Source: Lentzea alba
GTDB lineage: Bacteria > Actinomycetota > Actinomycetes > Mycobacteriales > Pseudonocardiaceae
Assembly (NCBI RefSeq): GCF_011067745.1
Contig: NZ_JAAMPJ010000005.1
Span: 62,001 to 126,000, forward strand
DNA length: 64,000 nucleotides
Reading direction: 5' to 3'
The position numbers were made by a program, and so were the translations under genes. This document shows positions 10,428-20,301 of the stretch, piece after piece. The notes under the pieces are model-generated. The model had not been told where the DNA came from and searched no databases. It was given only the letters and a program-made list of their open reading frames with translations. Every line of letters begins with the position of its first letter. The stretch's first letter is position 1.

Positions 10428-12627
10428 CCAACACCGTGTAGTTGCTGGCACCACCGTTGGGTCCCAGTTGGACCTCTCCCGCCGGGAAGCCCTTGGCGTA
10501 CAGGCGGAAGGTCTTCGGGGACCCTTCGGTGTTGACCAGCTGCAGGCCGCTGTCGAGCCACAGCGCGTCCATCCACGGACGTTTACCGAGCCGCGTGTCG
10601 ACCGCGACGTAGACCACCGCGTCGCGGTTGATCGTGAAGCGCGCCAACGGGTTCTGCGTCGCCGACTTCGAGTCGTTGGCGGTGCGGACCCACTGCGCGC
10701 CCACCACCTCCGCCGGCATCGCGCTGAACGTGAAGTCGCGGTCGCCGTACTGCGCGACGCCGGTGCGCAGGTTGGTCTGCAACGACCAGTCCCCCGCGTT
10801 CCCGGTGTCCGCCACCGCAAGCCCGCTCAGCACCAACTCGTCCGGCGCGTCACCGATCGTCAGCTTGGCGATTGCGGACTTCGTGATCGTGCCCGCCGTG
10901 CCGGTCACGGTGATGTTCGACGTGCCCTCCGGGGTGTCCGGCAGCGTCGCGACGGTCATGGTGGCGGTCTGGCCTGGGCTGACCGTGGTCGGGTTGAACT
11001 GGACCACGGCACCCGGCGGGATGTTCTCCGCGTCCAGCGCGATCGGTCCCGGCGAACCGGTCGCAGAGGTGCGGATCGCGTAAGACGCGGTCTCGCCGGG
11101 CTGGATCGTCCGCGCCGCCGGGTCGACGGTGAGGCTGAAGTCGTTGCTGACACCGCACTTCTCGGTGGAACCGGTGTTCTGGATCCGCGGCGAACCGCTG
11201 CCCCGGACGCAGAACCCGTTGGTGTTGCGGAACAGGAAGTCCGTCGGGCTGTTGCTGCCGCGCTCCCAGCCGAACGTGTCGAACGTCAGGTCGGTCGAGT
11301 TGTCGGCGATCACCGCGGGCCGGCCGTCGTTGCTGGTGAACGAAACCGCGCTCCCTCCGACCCACTTGACGCGGTCGGCATAACGGACGTACCAGCCGTA
11401 CGCGGGCCGCGTGCCGATGCTGTTCGGGTTGTAGTTGGTGCGCTCGTTGCTCGGCGGGTTGGTCGACATGGTGCCGTTGCCGCCGGGCACGTTGATCTTG
11501 ACGTTGGTGAAGGTCACGTCGGTGACGTGGCCGTCGACGTCACCCATGATCGTGGGGCTGAACGACGGCGAGGCACCGTTGATCGTGATGTTGTCGTAGG
11601 TGACGTTCTTGATGGTGCCGACGCCGGGGCTGTTGCCACATCGCTTGCGAGCCCCGACCTTGAGCATGATCGGCGACCGCACGCCGCTGACGGTGATGTC
11701 CTTGTAGTGCACGTCGGAGATGACCGAGCCGTCCATCGACACGAGCCCGAGCCCGGACTTGTTGGAGCCCTTGATGTCGATGCGCTGGAAGTCGTAACCG
11801 GTGAAGTCACCGCACGTCTCCGAGCCGAACATCAACGCGTTGCAGCACCCCGCGCTGAGCTTCGTGTCGTAGACCTTCACGTTGCCGTTGCTCAGCTTCT
11901 GCCCGAGCGCGTAGTCGCTCTTGAACGCCAGCGCGTCGTCGTTGCCCGCGAAGTTGCCGTTGGTGATCGTCACGTTCGTGGTGCTGATGACGTTCCAGCC
12001 GTCGCGGTCGCTCGCGGTGTCGATCGTCAGCCGGTCGCTGACCACGTTCTTGCAGCCGTTGATCAGCATCGCGAAGTGCCCGCCGCGGCGCAGCTTGATG
12101 CCGCTGACCGTGAGGTTCTCGCAGCGCGTCAAGGAAATGATCTTGTCGGCCTGCCCGCTGTCCGGATTGCCGGTGATCAGCGCGCCACCGCCGTCGATCG
12201 TGCCGGCGCCGACGAAGCCGATGTTGGTCAGCCGGTCGCCCCAGATCATGGCGTTGTGGAAGTGACTGTGCCCGTAGTCCTGGTAGTCGTCCCACGGGTT
12301 CGGCTCGGGCTTGTCGTACCCGCTGCCGCTCGCCCCCATGATCGTGGCGCCCGCGTCGAGCTGCAGGGTCACGTTGCTCTTCATGTGGATCGAGTTGGGC
12401 GAGCGGTAGGTGCCGGACGGGAACCTCACCGTGCCGCCGCCCGCGCTGTTCGCCGCCGTGATCGCCCTGTCGATGGCCGCCGTGTCGTTGGCGCTGCCGT
12501 TGCCGACGGCGCCGTAGTCCTTGACGTTGAAGTCCGCCGCCCGTGCTTGATTCCCTTGGGCGGGTTCCGCCAGCACTGATGCGGCCAACAGTGCCGCCAG
12601 AGTCGCCGCGCCGAGTCTCCGGAACAC
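10420..12627 (-). CDS. Secreted GH28-type polygalacturonase-like enzyme with C-terminal accessory domains
   Basis: The 735-residue product has a Sec signal (about residues 1-31), then a parallel beta-helix opening with a pectate-lyase-superfamily start (VKDYGAVGNGSANDTAAI). The GH28-like core motif GNDDALAFKSD carries the paired Asp of the family. An Ig-like segment (about residues 490-590, FSLTVDPAARTIQPG) and a C-terminal beta domain (about 600-735) follow and probably bind carbohydrate. It is expected to hydrolyse pectic polymers outside the cell. The GTG at 12627 has GGGAGG five bases upstream. Exact substrate and the classic GH28 His and RIK positions were not confirmed. Confidence 0.78.
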
Positions 12628-12683
12628 GCATGCCTCCCGGTGAAAGGTGTTGAAAACCTTTACAGCGGCGGCGAGGTCACACG

Positions 12684-12842
12684 CTACGCCGGTCGAACTC
12701 GAACGAACAGCCTTAACCGGCGCCGCTCAGGCTTGGCCGACACTTCCGCGGCTTTCTTCGCGAGCCGACGCGCGGCGGCGTCAGCCTCGAAGTCGGCCTG
12801 CCTGTACTTCGCGATAGCAAACGCTTGATCGTGCGACAACAT
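12684..12842 (-). CDS. 52-residue hypothetical protein
   Basis: This short gene encodes 52 residues: an N-terminal helical part (HDQAFAIAKYRQADFEADAA) followed by a highly basic C-terminus (RRRLRLFVRVRPA). The ATG at 12842 has a good ribosome binding site (GAGGGG eight bases upstream) and lies 24 bases after the stop of the ArsR-like regulator gene, so the two are probably co-transcribed. Small proteins with a YRQA core occur widely in Actinobacteria with unknown role; a second one in this window is at 38842. Nucleic acid binding is possible from the charge, but not shown. Confidence 0.6.
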   Translation of the reverse strand: MLSHDQAFAIAKYRQADFEADAAARRLAKKAAEVSAKPERRRLRLFVRVRPA

Positions 12843-12866
12843 AGTGAATCCCCTCAGTTCGTTCGG

Positions 12867-13424
12867 TCAGTCCTGCGAAACTGCCGTGCTCACGAAGAAG
12901 CGCACCGCTCGCGCGCCTTCTGGACGGAGCTCCGGGTTCTCGACGCGCTCGTCGAAGCGGTCGAGCAACGCCCGCATCTCGTTCTGGATCTCACGCAACT
13001 CTTCACGCGTCAGGAATGTCGTGGTGCTGCTGATGCCGTAGTGGTCGCGCCACTCCTCGGACAGGTGCTCGTGCAGCTTCTGGTAGTCGCGGATGCGCTC
13101 GAACTCCTGCTCCAGATAGGCCAGCTCGGCGGCTTCCGCGGCCAGCGCACCCTCTTCGTCGAGCCCTTCCGTCGAGATCATCTGATGCCGCTTGACGATC
13201 CGCCACGGCTTCTGCCGGCCAGGGCCTTCCACCTCGGCCACGAAACCGTACTTGGCCAGCATGTTCAGGTGGTACGAGCAGCTCGCAACACTCTCTCCGA
13301 GCTTCGCCGAGCACTGAGTGGCCGTACTCGGGCCCTGCTCGGTGAGCAGGTTGATCAACTTCCAGCGGAACGGGTGCGAGAGCGCACGGAGCACCTTGGG
13401 ATCGGTGATGGGAGCGTCCGTCAT
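12867..13424 (-). CDS. ArsR-type winged-helix transcriptional regulator
   Basis: The 185-residue protein begins with a winged-helix domain (about residues 8-85). It includes KVLRALSHPFRWKLINLL, the recognition region CSAKLGESVASCSYHLNML and a wing at FVAEVEGPGRQKPW. The C-terminal ~100 residues are acidic and helical, probably for dimerisation or ligand sensing, as in the HTH_20/ArsR-like group. The ATG at 13424 was chosen over upstream codons because it begins just before the domain. It diverges from the DUF2238 gene, and an inverted repeat (13449-13464) lies between them. Confidence 0.82.
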   Translation of the reverse strand: MTDAPITDPKVLRALSHPFRWKLINLLTEQGPSTATQCSAKLGESVASCSYHLNMLAKYGFVAEVEGPGRQKPWRIVKRHQMISTEGLDEEGALAAEAAELAYLEQEFERIRDYQKLHEHLSEEWRDHYGISSTTTFLTREELREIQNEMRALLDRFDERVENPELRPEGARAVRFFVSTAVSQD

Positions 13425-13448
13425 GAGACCACCGTACGCGTAGCAACA

Positions 13449-13464
13449 AACCTTTAGCAAGGTT
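13449..13464. promoter_or_regulatory. Putative operator (AACCT-N6-AGGTT)
   Basis: This perfect inverted repeat lies in the 72-bp divergent promoter between the ArsR-like regulator and DUF2238. A TATAAG-like -10 box is at about 13485-13490 on the plus strand. Autoregulation by the ArsR-like protein is the simple reading. Confidence 0.5.
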
Positions 13465-13496
13465 CCTTGATATAGAAGTGCTGATATAAGTGCCGC

Positions 13497-14081
13497 ATGA
13501 CTCGGGGGCAGCTATGGCTGTTGGGGGCGTTCGGGGCGCTGGCGGCAGTCACATGGATCAACCCGCCGTGGCCGGCAGAGCAGGCGTTGCACAGTTCGTT
13601 GACGGCCGTCGCGCTGGTGGCGTTGTGGCTGCTCAGGAAGAGGCTCGACACCGCGCAGTGGGCGTGGGCACTGCTGTTCCTCGCGCTGCACACGATCGCG
13701 GCGCGGTGGATCTACTCGTTCGTGCCGTACGACGACTGGACCGACGCGCTGTTCGGCGTGCGGCTGTCGGAGGCGTTCTCCTGGGACCGCAACCACTTCG
13801 ACCGACTCGTGCACTTCGCGTACGGCGTGTGCCTGACCGCGGTGCTGCGGCAGAAGTGGTTGCGGTCGCTGGAGATCGTGCTCGCGACGAGCGCGGCCTA
13901 CGAACTGCTGGAGTGGGCGATCGCGATGACCCTCGGCGCCGAAACAGCCGAGGCCTACAACGGCCAGCAGGGCGACATGTGGGACGCCCACGCGGACATG
14001 GCGCTGGCCGCGTTGGGCGCGCTCGTCACCAGTCTGGCGAGTTGCGCGCGACGGCGGTCACCAGCGGCAGCGACTCGATGA
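13497..14081 (+). CDS. DUF2238 (YjdF-like) membrane protein
   Basis: This 194-residue multi-pass protein has around five to six hydrophobic segments. The family signature appears as SWDRNHFDRLVHFAYG in the middle and YELLEWAIAM followed by GQQGDMWDAHADM near the C-terminus, with conserved Asp, His and Glu within membrane segments. Homologues (YjdF) are poorly understood inner-membrane proteins. It is transcribed divergently from the ArsR-like regulator and may be its target. Its 3' end overlaps the convergent gene by 56 bases. Confidence 0.8.
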   Translation: MTRGQLWLLGAFGALAAVTWINPPWPAEQALHSSLTAVALVALWLLRKRLDTAQWAWALLFLALHTIAARWIYSFVPYDDWTDALFGVRLSEAFSWDRNHFDRLVHFAYGVCLTAVLRQKWLRSLEIVLATSAAYELLEWAIAMTLGAETAEAYNGQQGDMWDAHADMALAALGALVTSLASCARRRSPAAATR

Positions 14082-14517
14082 CCGGCACCCGCAACAGCTC
14101 GGCGGGCACGTCCGGATCGCGCACCGGCTCGATGAGCTCCCGCAGCAACGCCCCGACGACGTCGTCCGCGGCCTGGTCGACCTCGTGGATGAGGTCGCGC
14201 AGCTGATCAGCGGCCTCGTTGAGCACCCGCGGCCGTTGCGGCTCCTCCAGCATCAGCGCGGCCAGCCGCAGCACCCGCCGGCACGTGCGCAACCTCAAGC
14301 TGCGACTGGCGGACTCACGGGCACCCGCGAGCCCCAGCCGGCCGCGCGTGCGCTCGATCCACGGCTCGACCGTCTCGCGGCGCCAGATCGGACCCGACGC
14401 GAGCTCGGCGTCCGGCTCCGGGATGCCGTGCGAGCGTCTCTTGCGCCACACAGCCACCAGCTGCCGACTGAGCCCCATGGCGTCGGCGATCTCGGCGATT
14501 CCGTAGAAGTCCCCCAC
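14026..14517 (-). CDS. AlpA/MerR-like helix-turn-helix protein
   Basis: The N-terminal ~50 residues look like a small excisionase/AlpA-type DNA-binding domain (IAEIADAMGLSRQLVAVWRKR, then a GPIWRRETVEPWI wing). The rest, to 163 residues, is helical and charged. It starts at the GTG 14517 with a weak ribosome binding site. No phage or integrase gene lies nearby, so it is more likely a stand-alone regulator than an excisionase. The last 56 bases overlap the end of the DUF2238 gene on the other strand. Confidence 0.65.
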   Translation of the reverse strand: MGDFYGIAEIADAMGLSRQLVAVWRKRRSHGIPEPDAELASGPIWRRETVEPWIERTRGRLGLAGARESASRSLRLRTCRRVLRLAALMLEEPQRPRVLNEAADQLRDLIHEVDQAADDVVGALLRELIEPVRDPDVPAELLRVPVIESLPLVTAVARNSPDW

Positions 14518-14564
14518 GCCGTCACATGTAACCAGAGATGACGCGTGGTGTCATCAAAAATGTC

Positions 14565-16079
14565 TCAAATGCGTTCGAGAACGGCCCGCGCCGCGTTGTG
14601 GCCGCCGATGCCGCTGACCCCGCCGCCGCGCCGGGAGCCCGCACCGCAGACGAAGACGTTGTCCACGTCGGTCTCGACGCCCCACTTGCCGACCTCGTCG
14701 TCGGTCTCGGCGAACGGCCAGTCGAGTTCTCCGTGGAAGATGTTGCCACCCGGCAGTCCGAGCTCTTCCTCCAGGTCCAGTGGTGTGCGGGCCTCGATGC
14801 ACGGCCGGCCGTCGGCGTCGAGGGCGAGACAGTCCTGGATCGGCTCGACCAGGTGGGCGTTGAGCTGGTCCAGGTAGCGCCGCACCAGCTCGTCACGCAG
14901 CTCGGAGTTGCGTCCTTCGAACAACGACGCGGGCAGGTGCAGCCCGAACAACGTCAGCGTCTCGTGGCCAGCCAGCGACGGCCCGAGGATCGACGGGTCG
15001 GTCAGCGAGTGGCAGTACATCTCGCCCGGCAGCACCGACGGCACCTGGCCGGCGGCGCTCTCCAGGTACGCGGTCTCCAGCTGGTCGTAGGACTCGTCGA
15101 GGTGGAACGTGCCCGCGAACGCGAGCCGTGCGTCGACCCCGGACTTCAGCTCCGGCAGCTCGCGCAGCAACATGTTGATCTTCAACTGGCAGCCGGGCGC
15201 GTCGTGGACTTCCTTGCCCTGCAACCGTCCCAGCACGGACGGCGCCACGTTGGACAGCACGAACCGGGCCTCGAAAGTCTCCGAGCCGCAGACGACGGAC
15301 GCGGTCTTGCCGTCCGACTCGACGGACGTCACCTCGGCACCGGTGACGATCTGCGCACCGGCCTCCCGCGCGACCCGTTCCAGCTCGGCCGTGACGGCGC
15401 CCATGCCGCCGACCGGGACCTTCCACTCACCGGTGCCGTTGCCGATGATGTGGTAGAGGAAGCACTTGTTGGCGCGCAACGAATGCAGCGACGAGTGCGT
15501 GCCGATCAACGCGTCGGTGGCGACGACTCCGCGCACCAGGTTGTTGTCGAACAGCTCCTGCAGCGTCGCGCCGATAGGGCGTTCGAAGACCTGGTCCCAC
15601 AACCGGCCGCGCGCCACCGCGTCGACGTGCACACGCAGGTGTTCGCGTGACACCAACGGTTCCAAAAGAGTCGGGGCGAGCACCGACGCCATCGACTCCA
15701 GGTCGGCGTACCAGCGCTGCCACCGCTCCCAGTCGTCCAGCGACCCGCACACGGCCTCGAACGACTTGAGCGTCGCCGCACCCGGCGACCGTTCGACCAG
15801 CAGTCCAGTCCTGCCGTTCGGTGTGTAGGAAGAGGCCGAACGAGACCGCAAAACCAGGTTCAGGCCCAGATCGCCGACGATCTGGGCCGGCAGGAGCGAC
15901 ACCAGGTAGGAGAACCGGGACAGCCGGGCGTCGACACCAGCCCACGGTGACGCGCTCACCGCCGCGCCGCCGACGTGCGGCAGCTTCTCCAGCACCCTGA
16001 CCGACTTCCCCGCCCGTGCGAGGTACGCGGCCGCCACCAACCCGTTGTGGCCGCCTCCCACGATCACGACGTCGTCCAT
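14565..16079 (-). CDS. FAD-dependent phytoene-desaturase-like oxidoreductase (PYROXD2-like)
   Basis: The 504-residue protein opens with an FAD Rossmann motif (VVIVGGGHNGLVAAAYLARAG) followed by VLEKLPHVGGAA. It ends with the flavin-binding C-terminal segment VFVCGAGSRRGGGVSGIGGHNAA. This is the layout of NAD(P)/FAD-dependent amine oxidase or phytoene desaturase relatives, specifically the PYROXD2-like group whose substrate is not settled. No carotenoid genes are nearby, so a carotenoid role is not supported. The ATG at 16079 fits the Rossmann start. It diverges from fdhD. Confidence 0.82.
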   Translation of the reverse strand: MDDVVIVGGGHNGLVAAAYLARAGKSVRVLEKLPHVGGAAVSASPWAGVDARLSRFSYLVSLLPAQIVGDLGLNLVLRSRSASSYTPNGRTGLLVERSPGAATLKSFEAVCGSLDDWERWQRWYADLESMASVLAPTLLEPLVSREHLRVHVDAVARGRLWDQVFERPIGATLQELFDNNLVRGVVATDALIGTHSSLHSLRANKCFLYHIIGNGTGEWKVPVGGMGAVTAELERVAREAGAQIVTGAEVTSVESDGKTASVVCGSETFEARFVLSNVAPSVLGRLQGKEVHDAPGCQLKINMLLRELPELKSGVDARLAFAGTFHLDESYDQLETAYLESAAGQVPSVLPGEMYCHSLTDPSILGPSLAGHETLTLFGLHLPASLFEGRNSELRDELVRRYLDQLNAHLVEPIQDCLALDADGRPCIEARTPLDLEEELGLPGGNIFHGELDWPFAETDDEVGKWGVETDVDNVFVCGAGSRRGGGVSGIGGHNAARAVLERI

Positions 16080-16144
16080 GCCCCGAGATCCCTCCCACGT
16101 AGCCTGGTCGTGGGGAAACATAGCGGTCCGAAGGAGAAGTGCAC

Positions 16145-16972
16145 ATGGGCCGAGTTACGGTTCGCCGAGCGGTCGAGCGGGTGTCGCCGAACGGTCGGCG
16201 GCGCCGGGTGGACGCGCTGGCGGCCGAGGAGCCGCTGGAGCTGAGGGTCAACGGCAAGGCGTTGGCCGTCACGATGCGCACACCCGGCCAGGACGTGGAA
16301 CTCGCGCACGGCTTCCTGCTCAGCGAAGGCGTGATCGGGACGCCGCAGGACATCTCGATCGCACGGTTCTGCGAGGGCACCGGGCCGGACGGGATGAACA
16401 CCTACAACGTGCTGGACATCGCGCTGGCCGACGGGGTGCCGCCGCCGGACACCGGGGTGGAGCGGAACTTCTACACCACGTCGTCCTGCGGGGTCTGCGG
16501 GAAAGCCGCGCTGGACGCCGTGAAGCTCAAGACGCGCTACTCCCCCGCGCTGGACGAGGTCAGGGTCACTCCGGAGGCGCTGACGGGGTTCCCGGACGCG
16601 TTGCGAGAAAGGCAGAAGGTCTTCGAGAGCACCGGCGGACTGCACGCCGCCGGGCTGTTCGTGGACGGCGAACTGCTGGTCGTGCGGGAGGACGTGGGCC
16701 GGCACAACGCCGTCGACAAGGTGCTGGGCTGGGCGGTGCTGCAGAACCTCGTGCCGTTGCGCGGCGCGGTGCTGATGGTGTCCGGGCGGGCGTCGTTCGA
16801 GCTGGTGCAGAAGGCCGCGATGGCCGGGATTCCGGTGCTCGCCGCGGTGTCGGCGCCGTCGTCGCTCGCCGTCGAACTGGCCGAGGAGCAGGGCATGACC
16901 CTCATCGGGTTCCTGCGCGGCGACTCGATGAACGTCTACACCGGTGGGGAGCGCGTGCTTGAGACCGCTTGA
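16145..16972 (+). CDS. fdhD: FdhD sulfurtransferase for formate dehydrogenase maturation
   Basis: FdhD passes sulfur from a cysteine desulfurase to the molybdenum cofactor before insertion into formate-dehydrogenase-type enzymes. The catalytic pair is visible as SSCGVCG (Cys115 and Cys118). Other family motifs are [33 protein letters not shown] and [12 protein letters not shown]. The ATG at 16145 lies eight bases after AGGAG; a GTG two codons earlier is too close to that site. The likely client is the FdhF/YdeP-type enzyme at 8142. The 3' end overlaps the next gene's start. Confidence 0.93.
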   Translation: MGRVTVRRAVERVSPNGRRRRVDALAAEEPLELRVNGKALAVTMRTPGQDVELAHGFLLSEGVIGTPQDISIARFCEGTGPDGMNTYNVLDIALADGVPPPDTGVERNFYTTSSCGVCGKAALDAVKLKTRYSPALDEVRVTPEALTGFPDALRERQKVFESTGGLHAAGLFVDGELLVVREDVGRHNAVDKVLGWAVLQNLVPLRGAVLMVSGRASFELVQKAAMAGIPVLAAVSAPSSLAVELAEEQGMTLIGFLRGDSMNVYTGGERVLETA

Positions 16973-18089
16973 CGGCGTCGTCGTGGTGAGCCTGGAGCAG
17001 GCCGTCGCCGTGCCGTACGCGACGCGGCTGCTGGCGGATCTCGGAGCGCGGGTCATCAAGATCGAACGGCCGGGCGTCGGCGACTTCGCGCGGCACTACG
17101 ACTCGTCGTGCGGCGAGGTGTCGTCGTACTTCGCGTGGACGAACGTCGGCAAGGAGTCGGTGTCCCTCGACATCTTCGACCCCGACGGCCGTGAGGTGCT
17201 GGACCGGCTGATCGCGCGCGCCGACGTGCTGCTGTGCAACCTGTCGCCGCGCGTCTGGCAGCGGCTCGCCCTGGACCTGCCGGAGTCGTTGATCGTCGGC
17301 GAGCTGTCCGGTTACGGCTGGGACGGCCCGTACGCGGACCGCAAGGCCTTCGACGCGCTGGTGCAGTCCGAGGCGGGGCTGGTGTCGCTGACCGGCGAGG
17401 GCGACGTGATGGCCCGCGCCGGCATCTCGGTGGCGGACATCGCGGCCGGGGTGCAGCTGCAGGCAGCCGTGCTGGCGGCGTTGTTGCGGAAGGCTCGCAC
17501 GGGTGAGGGCGCGCGGTTGCGGTTGTCGCTGTTCGAGGCGATGGCCGAGTGGATGCACCAGCCGATGCTCTACGCCGCCGGAACCGGTGCCGCCGCCCCG
17601 CGGTCGGGCGCGCACCACCCGAGCATCGCGCCGTACGGGCCGGTGGCCTGTGCGGACGGTGCCGTGCATCTGGCCGTGCAGAACGACGGTCAGTGGCAGC
17701 GGTTGTGCGGGTTGATCGGGCTCGATGCCGAAGAGAGGTTCGCCACAGTGGCCTCTCGCGTCGAGCACCGTTCCGAGTTGCAGGAACTGCTTGAACGCGC
17801 CTTTTCCGGCATGAGTTCGGCGGCTCTGCTGACCGCTTTGGACTCCGCCGACGTGCCTGCCGCACTGACCAGGCCGATCACCGAACTGCCCACTCACCCG
17901 CAGCTCGACACCTGGGTTGACGTGCGGGTTCCCGGCGGAACGGCACGAATGCTGCCGCCTCCGGTCACCGGTTTCGAATGGTCACCGGGTGCGGTTCCGG
18001 CACTCGGCGCGCACAATGATCACGTGTTGCGCTGGCTGGGTTACTCGGACGAGGAACTGTCCTCATTACGCGTGCGTTCCGTCCTCTAG
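16959..18089 (+). CDS. CaiB/BaiF (family III) CoA-transferase
   Basis: The 376-residue product has the family III CoA-transferase pattern. An N-terminal [46 protein letters not shown] opening is followed by the catalytic-region segment [19 protein letters not shown], with an Asp (KAFDAL) at the usual catalytic site. Such enzymes exchange CoA between carboxylic acids; the acids here are unknown. I chose the TTG at 16959, which overlaps the fdhD end and has GGGGAG seven bases upstream; a GTG at 16944 is the alternative. It is probably co-transcribed with fdhD. Confidence 0.83.
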   Translation: MRPLDGVVVVSLEQAVAVPYATRLLADLGARVIKIERPGVGDFARHYDSSCGEVSSYFAWTNVGKESVSLDIFDPDGREVLDRLIARADVLLCNLSPRVWQRLALDLPESLIVGELSGYGWDGPYADRKAFDALVQSEAGLVSLTGEGDVMARAGISVADIAAGVQLQAAVLAALLRKARTGEGARLRLSLFEAMAEWMHQPMLYAAGTGAAAPRSGAHHPSIAPYGPVACADGAVHLAVQNDGQWQRLCGLIGLDAEERFATVASRVEHRSELQELLERAFSGMSSAALLTALDSADVPAALTRPITELPTHPQLDTWVDVRVPGGTARMLPPPVTGFEWSPGAVPALGAHNDHVLRWLGYSDEELSSLRVRSVL

Positions 18090-18127
18090 AAGGAAACGAG
18101 GAACGGTTCCCACGCGATGAGGTGAGC

Positions 18128-19009
18128 ATGGGGGATCCGAAGTACAGCCGCCGCACTCTCTTCGCGGCACTCGGCGCGGTCATCGCGACAGCCACCGGCG
18201 TCGCGACGTACGTGTCGTCGGCCTCCGAGGCCACCGAACGGCAGATCGCCACAGCGGACCGCGTGAACAGCACGCCGGCCGCCAAGCCGACGGTCCGCTT
18301 CGAGCGCGTGTACTCGGCCGCCCGCCACCGTGAGGTGACCCTCGCCTTCTACCTCCCGACCGGCGTGAGCTCCCGCGGCCTGCCGATGTCGATCCTGCTG
18401 CACGGCCTGCACGGCGACGCCCGGCACGCCGCCGGCGGCGGCCTCGCCGAGGTGCTGACCGCCGCCGTGGCGAAGGGTTCGGTTCCCGCGTTCGGCTTCG
18501 TGGCCGTCGACGGCGGCGACCACTACTGGCACGAGAACGTTCCCGGCGACGACCCGATGGCCATGCTGCTCGACGAGATCCCCGGCTGGCTCAAGGAACG
18601 CGGCTACGGCCAGCCGTTCGCGGTCACGGGCGTGTCCATGGGCGGTTTCGGCGCCCTGCTCTACACGCGGCGCCGGGCCGAACGCGGTGACCCGATCGCG
18701 GCCGCCGCCGCCATCTCCCCCGGCCTGATCACCACGTGGCCGGAGATGGCCAAGCGCAAGGCGTTCAAGAACGAGGGCGAGTGGGCCTCGCTGGACCCGC
18801 TGCGGCACCTGAAGTCGACCGGCCCGACCGCGCTGGGCGTGTGGATCGGCGACCGCGACCGGTTCATCGAGGGCACCCGCCAGTTCATGCACGCGGTGCG
18901 GCCCGAGGTGGGCGTGGTCAAGGACGGCGGGCACGACGACGGGCTCTACCGCAAGGTGATGCCCGACGTCGTGCAGTTCCTCGCCAAGTACGCCAAGCGC
19001 GCCGTTTAG
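18128..19009 (+). CDS. Tat-exported esterase (alpha/beta hydrolase fold)
   Basis: The 293-residue product starts with a twin-arginine signal (YSRRTLFAALGAVIATATG). The hydrolase domain shows an oxyanion-side ILLHGLHGDA, the nucleophile elbow GVSMGGFG (catalytic Ser) and a late GGHDDG with the probable catalytic His. This matches the esterase D/mycolyltransferase-like esterase family. The ATG at 18128 lies after GAGG; a GTG two codons earlier is possible. Natural substrate is unknown. It ends 4 bp inside the convergent serine hydrolase gene. Confidence 0.8.
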   Translation: MGDPKYSRRTLFAALGAVIATATGVATYVSSASEATERQIATADRVNSTPAAKPTVRFERVYSAARHREVTLAFYLPTGVSSRGLPMSILLHGLHGDARHAAGGGLAEVLTAAVAKGSVPAFGFVAVDGGDHYWHENVPGDDPMAMLLDEIPGWLKERGYGQPFAVTGVSMGGFGALLYTRRRAERGDPIAAAAAISPGLITTWPEMAKRKAFKNEGEWASLDPLRHLKSTGPTALGVWIGDRDRFIEGTRQFMHAVRPEVGVVKDGGHDDGLYRKVMPDVVQFLAKYAKRAV

Positions 19010-20301
19010 ACCCGCATCGCCGCCCGGCTCCAGTGCACCCAGCCGACCCGGCCCTGCTCGTCCCGGCCGCCGAGCGGGAGCACAGCGCTCCCGTCCGCGG
19101 CGATCAGCCTGTCGTCAGCCAGGTGCACGTAGTCGCACTCGTCCGTCGAGAGCAGCGCGGCGCTGACCGGGTCACGGCCGACCAGTCGCACCTTCACCCT
19201 GCCGTCTTCTCCGGGCGTGACGTGGATGTCGAGCGCTGAGCAGCGGTAGTGCCCGACCACCAGGTCCGGGTCCACCGGCTCCGGGTCGGCCGGCACGTCG
19301 GCGAACTTCCGCCTGCGCACCCCGGCCAGTTCACCCAGCACGTGATCGAAGATCCCGGAGAACAACTTGCCGACGGCCTGCCCACCGTTGGCGAGCGCGG
19401 CCACGGCGACGCCGGACGCAGGAACGACCCGAAGCAGCGCCTCGTAACCCACGGTCAAGCCGGAGTGGCCGATCACCCCGCCGCCCTCGTGGTTGGACAG
19501 CTCCCAGCCGAGGCCCCACCACCACTCGCCGGTGCCGAAGTCCGGGTGCGTGACCTGCCTTTCCCGCATCGCGTCGAACTCGGTGGTCTCCAGGTGCATC
19601 CGCACGAACCGGAGCAGCTCGCGGGCGGGCATCGCGAGCACCGAACCTCCGGCCAGCCACGACTCCGGCAGGTGTTCGGTGACCGGCTTGCCCTCCAGGT
19701 GCCCGTCCGCCATCTCGTGCTCGGTGTACTCGGCACGGGACGCCGCGACGTTCCGCAGCCCGACCCCGTCAGCCAGCTCGCGCAGCACGGCACTGAAAGG
19801 CTTGCCGCGCTTCACTTCGACGATCCGGCCGAGCACCGTGTACCCGCTGTTGCAGTACGAGTAGAGCTCACCCGGCGGGCTGGACTGCGCGGCGTCCGCG
19901 AGCAGTTCGACGTACCGCGCCAGCATGTCGTCGCCGGAGCCCGTCTCGAACTTCAGGTCGCCCTCGAAACCCGCCGTGTGGCTCAGCAGGTGGCGCGGCG
20001 TGATGACCTTCGCCGCCTGTTCGTCCGCGACCCGGAACTCCGGCAGCACGTCCCGCACCGGCCGGTCGAGGTCCAGCAGGCCCTCGTTGGCCAGTTGCAT
20101 GATCAGCGTGGCCGTCCAGACCTTGGTGATCGACCCGATCTGGAACAGCGTGTCGCTCGTGACCGGCTCGTTCGTGACGTTGTTGCGCACACCTGCCGCC
20201 GCCTCGACGATCTCCCCGTCGTGCAGCACAGCTACTTGTGCGCCAACGACTCCGTGCTCCTCGAGCAGTTCCGGCAGCCTGCGCTCGATCCAGCCCTTCA
20301 C
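19006..20301 (-). CDS. Serine hydrolase, class C beta-lactamase/PBP-like (paralogue 1)
   Basis: This 431-residue protein of the beta-lactamase superfamily carries SITK (Ser57, Lys60), the YCN motif (149-151) and a GHSG third motif. A C-terminal beta domain (from about residue 340) is typical of the esterase/peptidase members. There is no signal peptide, so it is probably a cytoplasmic esterase or peptidase rather than a secreted lactamase. The GTG at 20301 overlaps the stop of its paralogue (GTGA, 20298-20301). The two proteins are similar along their whole length. Confidence 0.82.
   Translation of the reverse strand: MKGWIERRLPELLEEHGVVGAQVAVLHDGEIVEAAAGVRNNVTNEPVTSDTLFQIGSITKVWTATLIMQLANEGLLDLDRPVRDVLPEFRVADEQAAKVITPRHLLSHTAGFEGDLKFETGSGDDMLARYVELLADAAQSSPPGELYSYCNSGYTVLGRIVEVKRGKPFSAVLRELADGVGLRNVAASRAEYTEHEMADGHLEGKPVTEHLPESWLAGGSVLAMPARELLRFVRMHLETTEFDAMRERQVTHPDFGTGEWWWGLGWELSNHEGGGVIGHSGLTVGYEALLRVVPASGVAVAALANGGQAVGKLFSGIFDHVLGELAGVRRRKFADVPADPEPVDPDLVVGHYRCSALDIHVTPGEDGRVKVRLVGRDPVSAALLSTDECDYVHLADDRLIAADGSAVLPLGGRDEQGRVGWVHWSRAAMRV

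Noticed and set aside
14026..14517. Excisionase of an integrated element
   Set aside because: The domain resembles AlpA, but there is no integrase, attachment site or phage gene nearby; a stand-alone regulator is more likely.
14565..16079. Carotenoid phytoene desaturase
   Set aside because: The fold matches, but no phytoene synthase or other carotenoid gene is present and the sequence fits the PYROXD2-like group better.
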